From Ambrosia x helenae (taxonomy: Eukaryota; Streptophyta; Magnoliopsida; Asterales; Asteraceae): 64,000 nucleotides of DNA. Every line of letters starts with the position of its first letter. The first letter of the stretch is position 1. The stretch is taken from positions 106,762,975-106,826,974 of the forward strand of contig CM061229.1 in assembly GCA_030844895.1 (NCBI GenBank), written 5' to 3'. The notes under the pieces were generated by a model, which saw only the letters and a program-made list of their open reading frames with translations, searched no databases and was not told where the DNA came from. The position numbers and the translations under genes are program-made. Of this stretch, positions 58,591 through 64,000 are shown one piece after another.

Positions 58591-60239
58591 ATTGGTTATA
58601 GTGAACTAGGACTGCATGTTGAGTCTAGTCTATAATCATCATAGCATAAGTACACTCACAACTTAAGTGCATAACTAGCTTTTAGCTACATATATCTACA
58701 ACACATGTTTCGGGAGATATGAAATCTTCTAGTTCTAGACCTAATTCTGAACACGTCACTGGTGGGAACCCAGGGTTACACCAGGTGGCGCAATACTAGG
58801 ATTAGTATCCTAACAAACCTCATGGATGAGGAAACAACAATAGTACAAGGGAGGGAGCCCTTGCGATCGTTGTGGCGCACGTACACAGGTACCATTAAAC
58901 CGAATCAAATTGAAGAAATTCAAATACTGAGACTTATCCTTTTTCACTGAGCAGGGAGACAATTAGTTTCTGTTCCTTGTTACTTGATCTTTCTTACTTT
59001 CATTCGAAACTCAGACGGGACTGGGTTACACATATAGAATTAATTTCTTACTTTAGTACCTTACGTCTAGTGCGAGCGGGCGAACGTATGACTGCACATC
59101 CTTGTTTCTCATAAGCATATGGTAGATTCATGGGAACACATTAGATCATGGCTGGTTACACACACTCTTGGGGAGTTATGTAAAGCCTGCGACGTAGTGC
59201 AACATCACAAGGGAAGATGAAACCTACTAATGGCTGATAGCCACGATTGGAGGAACAAGTGGTACAGCTTACCACTAAACGGGCTTACATAGGACTAGAG
59301 AATGAGACTGTACGTGATGAGAACCATATAACACTGACACCAAGAAAGAGGAGGAAGAAGGGATGGAAGGGGACCTGAGCAGGACGAGCACATGGAAAGT
59401 GAGGATGAAGGATCTACTATCTAAGACAGAGCGTGGCGATGATTGGCTCTTACCTTTTCTTACCTATCTTTTCTTTCCTTTCCCTTTGTTAACTTAGATA
59501 AGACTGAGTTCTTATGATCAACGATCGGGTGGTTAAGGCCCTCGTAAAGATCTATTTTGCTAAATCCTTCTTTTCCCCTGACTTCCACGTTTGCACTTTC
59601 TTATACCTTGAACGTACATGCCACAACAACGACAACCTGCCATCGTATTTTCAAGCCTTTTATTGGTTGTAAACCTAGATAACTCCAACGAAACTGAAGG
59701 AGACCGTCTGATTGCTTCGATAGTATAAGTCTTTGCCATGTGCATTTGCCCCAGGCAGGATGGGGTAATGTATGCTACATGCACACTTAATGGGTTACAG
59801 ATACTTGGATGGAGAACGTAACACCCTGTGATGAAACCTAGAAATTTGTTATATAAAGACAGATGGGTCTGAGATCGACGTCTACACCACCAAGCTACAG
59901 GAGTTAGATACTTCGTGCTCGAATCTAATTAACCAACTTCGCCAGCGGATCGAATTTCATACCAAAAGGGTGGGTCCCTTAGATTCGTGGCTTGGCCACT
60001 GCAGCTCACCTACCCATAATCTAACAAATCGTTCATTCTGGCTCGTAAACACACGGATTAGGCTGTTGAGCATGGTACTTTTCCGAAGCATGGAGCTTCA
60101 TCTTCTACTTTTGGTGATAGCAAGAGAACGTGGAATAGTGTGAGGTATAAGTCCTTCAACAAACAATAACCACAACGGTAACAACAACAATGGGGCTCGT
60201 GGAATAGCAATTGTGATTGGCTCTGGGGAAGCTAGGACT
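58591..60239 (+). pseudogene. Decayed gag region
   Basis: Stop-rich sequence in the gag position; an asparagine-rich AACAACAACAATGG stretch near 60160-60200 resembles the linker before the zinc knuckle. No intact frame. Confidence 0.45.
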
Positions 60240-62567
60240 GATAACAATGTCGTGACGGGTACGACACTCTTGCTTCTATTTTATATGATACTGGTGCAGA
60301 CTATAGTTTTGTGTCATCAAAACTTAGCAAACAACTAGGGATGGTTCCTACTCTTCTTGATACCCCGTACACCATAGAGTTAGCTGATGGAAAGCCTGTG
60401 GAGGTAACCCATATTCATCGTGACTGTAAGCTCGAGTTGGATGGGCAATTGTTTGCCATCAACATTCTACCTATCACCCTTGGAAGCTTTGATCTCGTGG
60501 TTGGCATGGACTGGTTGTCCAAGCAACACGCTGAAATTCTCTGTTAGGAGAAGATTGTTCGTATTCCCCCTCCCAAGTGGAGAAATTTTATCTATACAGG
60601 GTGATCGTGGTGGTGCCATGGTGGGCATCATCTCCTATCTAAAGGCCCAGAAGTGTATTCGTAAGGGCTGTCCAGCCATTTTGGCTAACATATCAGATAC
60701 TCGAGCTGAAACTGAAATCAAGATTGAGGACATCCCAGTGGTCCGAGATTTCCCAGATGTCTTCCCAGAGGAATTACCTGGACTTCCACCCGTTCGTCAA
60801 GTGGAGTTCCAGATTGATCTTGCGCCGGGAGCAGTTCCAATTGAACGCGCACCATACCGCCTAGCACCAGGCGAACTTCAAGACTATCTACCCAACTCCA
60901 AGAGCTATTGGGCAGGGGTTCCATTAGACCTAGTTCTTCGCCATGGGGAGCTCCGGTTCTGGTTGTTAAGAAGAAAGATGGGAGTTTCCGCATGTGTATT
61001 GATTATCGGGAGTTGAACAAAGTGACGATTAAGAACCACTACGCTTTGCCTCGTAATGATGACTTGTTCGACTAACTGCAAGGGTCGAGTTTCTATTCTA
61101 TGATTGACTTGAGGTCAGGATACCATCAGCTGAGAGTCGGAGAGGAAAATGTGGCGAAGACAGCCTTTCGAACTCGTTATGGACATTATGAGTTTTTGGT
61201 GATGCCATTTGGATGCACCGGCTGTGTTCATTGCTCCGATGAACCATGTGTGCAAGCCCTATTTGGACAAATTCATCATAGTGTTCATAGATGACATACT
61301 GATTTACTCCAAGAGCAGGGAAGAGCGCGAGCAACACCTGCAGCTGATCTTGGAACTTTTGAGAAATGAGCAGTTGTATGCAAGATTCTCTAAATGTGAC
61401 TTTTGGATTCGAGAAGTCCAATTTCTTGGACATGTGGTCAACGAGGCAGGAATACATGTTGATCCCGCCAATATTGATGCTATTAAAAATTGGGAGGCTC
61501 GTAAAACTCCTACTGAGGTGCGCCAGTTTCTTGGTCTCGCGGGATACTATCGCAGATTCATTGAGGGATTCTCTAAGATCACCCAACCTCTCACCGCCTT
61601 GACACAGAAGGGCATTACCTATAAGTGGAGAGATGCCCAAGAATCTAGTCAAAACTTTGCAGTGCACCGATACTATCGCTACCTGAGGGAACAGAGGACT
61701 TTATGGTGTACTGTGATGCGTCTATCCAAGGGTTAGGATGTGTGTGCTAATGCAGCGTGATAAGGTGATCGCGTGTGCTTCACGTCAATTAAAGGTTCAT
61801 GAGAAGAATTACACCACCCATGACTCGGAACTGGGAGCAGTGGCCTTTGCTCTAAAGATCTGGAGGCATTATCTCTATGGGACGAAGTGTACGATCTTCA
61901 CTGACCACAAGAGCCTCCAACACATATTCGATCGATGGGTCGAGCTTCTGAATGATTATGATTGTGCCATCAAATATCACCCAGGAAAAGCTAATGTATT
62001 AGCTGATGCCCTCAATCGTAAGGAAACGAAACCCAAACGGGTGCGAGATTTACAACTCACTATACATTCTAATCTTCCTGATAAGATACGTGAAGCCCAG
62101 GGCGAGGCTTTGAAGGAAGAAAACATCGGGATTGAAACTTTACATGGTGCTGATAAGCACTTGGAACTGAAGACGGATGGTCTTCAATACTTCATGAAGC
62201 TCACACCTCTCGATATTCGGTACATCCTGGTTCGGACAAGATGTACCAAGATCTTAAGACTCTTTACTGGTGGCCAAACATGAAAGCTGAAATAGCCACT
62301 TATGTTAGTAAGTGCTTGACTTGTGCGAAGGTTAAGATTGAATATCAGAAACCTTCAGGCCTACTCCAACAACCAGAAATCCCTATGTGGAAATGGGATG
62401 AGATTTCTATGGATTTTATTACAAAGCTTCCTAGGACGCCAACAGGCCATAACATGATTCGGGTTATCGTGGATCGTTTAACCAAATCAGCCCACTTTCT
62501 GGCAATAAAGGAAACGGACTCGCCGGAGAAACTAGCAAATCTCTACATCAAGGAGATAGTCTCTAGG
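60240..62567 (+). pseudogene. Broken pol: protease, RT, RNase H, integrase start
   Basis: Read in order with frame changes. Protease has DTGA (Asp codon 60287-60289), then LVVGMDWL. The RT N-terminal part has DFPDVFPEELPGLPP (about 60740-60790), DLRSGYHQLRV (61103 on), and FIDDILIYSKS (about 61284-61316, catalytic DD kept). RNase H has TDHKSL and LADALNRKE (61738-62030). Integrase has the zinc-finger Cys pair in KCLTCAK, the first Asp in SMDFI and the second in IVDRLTKSAHF. Stops and shifts occur near 60545, 60945, 61075, 61235 and 61735. Integrase ends abruptly at 62567. Confidence 0.88.
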
Positions 62568-62932
62568 TGTAACATTTCGCATTTAATTATTTGTACGTTA
62601 CGGATTAAAACGACAAGTCTTATTATTTTTATAATTTTTGGAGATATTTTGAAACCCTATACAATGATAATTATTCATATATATATATTTATATATATAT
62701 ATATAGTGGTTTATAATAAAAATAATAATAATAATAAAAAATAATAAACCTTGGATAAACAAAGTGTATCACTAAACCAAGTCTGGCCCAATTGCACCTC
62801 TTGCTATCCTTGTAACCAGCCCAAAACCCCCCCTTTCTCTTTTAAAAGCCGAAGCCCAACCACCTAAGGCCCAAACAAACCGGCCCAGCACCCACTCCCC
62901 CTCACCCCTTATATGTGTAAAAAAAAAAGATG

Positions 62933-62998
62933 CTGCCCACACGAATCGAACCGGAGACCTTTCAGTACAACCCACACATACCAACCATCTAAGCCACA
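62933..62998 (-). other. tRNA-like pol III module
   Basis: Minus strand holds TGGCTTAGATGG (62985-62996, A box) and GGTTCGATTCG (62942-62952, B box) at tRNA-like spacing. Acceptor arms do not pair well, so it is not called a tRNA gene. Confidence 0.5.
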
Positions 62999-63649
62999 CA
63001 TTTATATTGTTATCATTCCAGATTGTTTTATCTAAATACACAAACTACCCTCCCTTTTTCCTCTTCCCTTCGACGTGCAGCAGCAGCAGCAGATAGTTTT
63101 ATTTTTTTTTTTTGTTTCTTTTTTTTGTTTTTGACCAAGCCTAATCCTCACCATTAAATCGTAATTGTTTCACATATGGCAACATTACATGATTTTCGGC
63201 CATCCTTGACTCAGCAAAACGATTAATTTCAGCCAATTGATACCAAAATTAATCATTAACGCGTCAACCATTAACGACGGGTCAAACCTTCCAATTAAAC
63301 AACCTGGACATCCACACTATAAATTGACCTTCTGCGAATCATTTCAACTCGCTCACACATCTCTCTTAACCCCCAATTGTTCTGAAACACCTCTGATAAT
63401 ACCCACACACACGATGTTTGACTTATTAAGTTGACTGGCCAATCGTGTAACAAACAACACTGTAAGTCCAATCTTTTTTGTGGGTTTTGTTAGTCGGCAA
63501 CCATACAACAAAAACCCTAACAATAATCGGGTTCAAAATGTATGGATTGTTTGATTGGAAAAACTAGGGTTCGTGCTAAGTGATTTGGGGAAGAAACTGT
63601 TTGAATATAATGTATTTATATTTTTTAAACTGAAATGAATCACAACCAC

Positions 63650-63722
63650 AGGCCTAGGCCAAGTGGTTGTGACCATTGCTTGCAACCCAGAGCACCCGGG
63701 TTCGAGTCCGGCTGTGACCACC
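63650..63722 (+). other. tRNA-like pol III module
   Basis: GGCCAAGTGG (63657-63666) as A box, GGTTCGAGTCC (63699-63709) as a consensus B box within a good T arm (CCGG-GTTCGAGT-CCGG), then a TTTT stretch at 63723. Could be a SINE head or tRNA relic; the acceptor stem is weak. Confidence 0.55.
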
Positions 63723-64000
63723 TTTTCTTTCCTTTTCTATTTATAAGCAACAAACTAAATAAAATATATTTAATACATTTTAATCTTATAAATTCGTTTT
63801 TAAATAATAAAACTATTTTATAAATTCTAAAAAAAATTATATTTATTAAATCTGAGTCAAAAGTTTTATTCACAATTTTATTTTTCTAAAATTCATTTAT
63901 TTAATATTTATAATAATTAAATCAATTTTATACTATTATATTTATAAAAATCCATTAAAATATCAAAACAATTTTATTAATTTCTACAAAAATTATCCTA

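Larger units (their letters stand above)
55786..62567 (+). mobile_element. Ty3/gypsy Tekay-like element, truncated by a nested LTR
   Basis: A 2.8-kb 5' LTR (55786-58574), a tRNA-Met primer site (58578), a decayed gag region and broken pol (60240-62567). At 62568 another LTR interrupts the integrase. The chromodomain expected at the integrase C-terminus of Tekay-type chromoviruses would lie beyond the interruption, so the clade is inferred from LTR size and RT sequence. Confidence 0.8.
62568..64000 (+). repeat. LTR-like sequence inserted in integrase, open at window edge
   Basis: TGTAACATTTCGC starts at the point where integrase is lost. It contains AT-rich runs, (TA)n near 62675-62704, CAG repeats near 63079, a UTR-like part with CTATAAAT near 63319, and two tRNA-like modules. 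Its end is outside the window. Confidence 0.5.

Overview
The window is plant nuclear DNA: AT-rich, packed with nested LTR retrotransposons and small DNA transposons, and carrying only two recognisable host genes. Both genes closely match eudicot proteins. The repeat style (very long gypsy LTRs starting TGTRACRCCC and GC-rich palindromes inside LTR-like DNA) would suit Asteraceae, but that placement is a guess. All coordinates, repeat ends and splice sites were read by eye; no alignment or database search was run.

Layout. 1-5669: 5' part of a minus-strand Ty3/gypsy (Tat-type) element with LTR, primer site and a gag-pol frame open to the window edge. A 624-bp Cassandra TRIM with identical LTRs is inserted in its gag. 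5670-8891: gene-free, with a minisatellite. 8892-20586: a complete but decayed Ty1/copia element (TSD GAGTA), split by a minus-strand long-LTR element at 10348-15513 (TSD CTCAT). 20587-27707: gypsy-type LTR-like DNA with GC palindromes, holding a scrambled mosaic of repeated fragments and hairpins (about 22.7-26.95 kb). 28370-31510: three different terminal-inverted-repeat elements in a row, each bounded by (TA)n; the middle one carries a FAR1-like coding remnant. 31664-42100: long-LTR elements in both orientations. 42110-47390: DNA transposon cluster (long-TIR MITE, MULE-type element with 10-bp TSD, Tourist-like MITE, Helitron 3' end, frameshifted PIF/Harbinger transposase).

Gene island, 47.5-52.7 kb. 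A plus-strand F-box/kelch gene (homologue of Arabidopsis At5g15710) faces, tail to tail, a seven-exon minus-strand receptor-like kinase (homologue of CRLK2, At5g15730). These two loci are close neighbours in Arabidopsis, so the pair looks like conserved microsynteny. The kinase has a 716-bp hAT MITE in coding exon 1. The flanking exon supplies a GT donor and the MITE's own terminal repeat supplies a TTTGCAG acceptor, spaced so that splicing would remove exactly the inserted length (724 bp) in frame. This possible transposon-made intron is the most interesting item here.

52.7-64 kb: a nested MITE pair, a second copy of part of the kinase locus (intron plus half of a MITE), a Tekay-like gypsy element with a 2.8-kb LTR and broken pol, and another LTR cutting through its integrase. 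Three tRNA-like modules with A and B boxes lie in LTR-like DNA.
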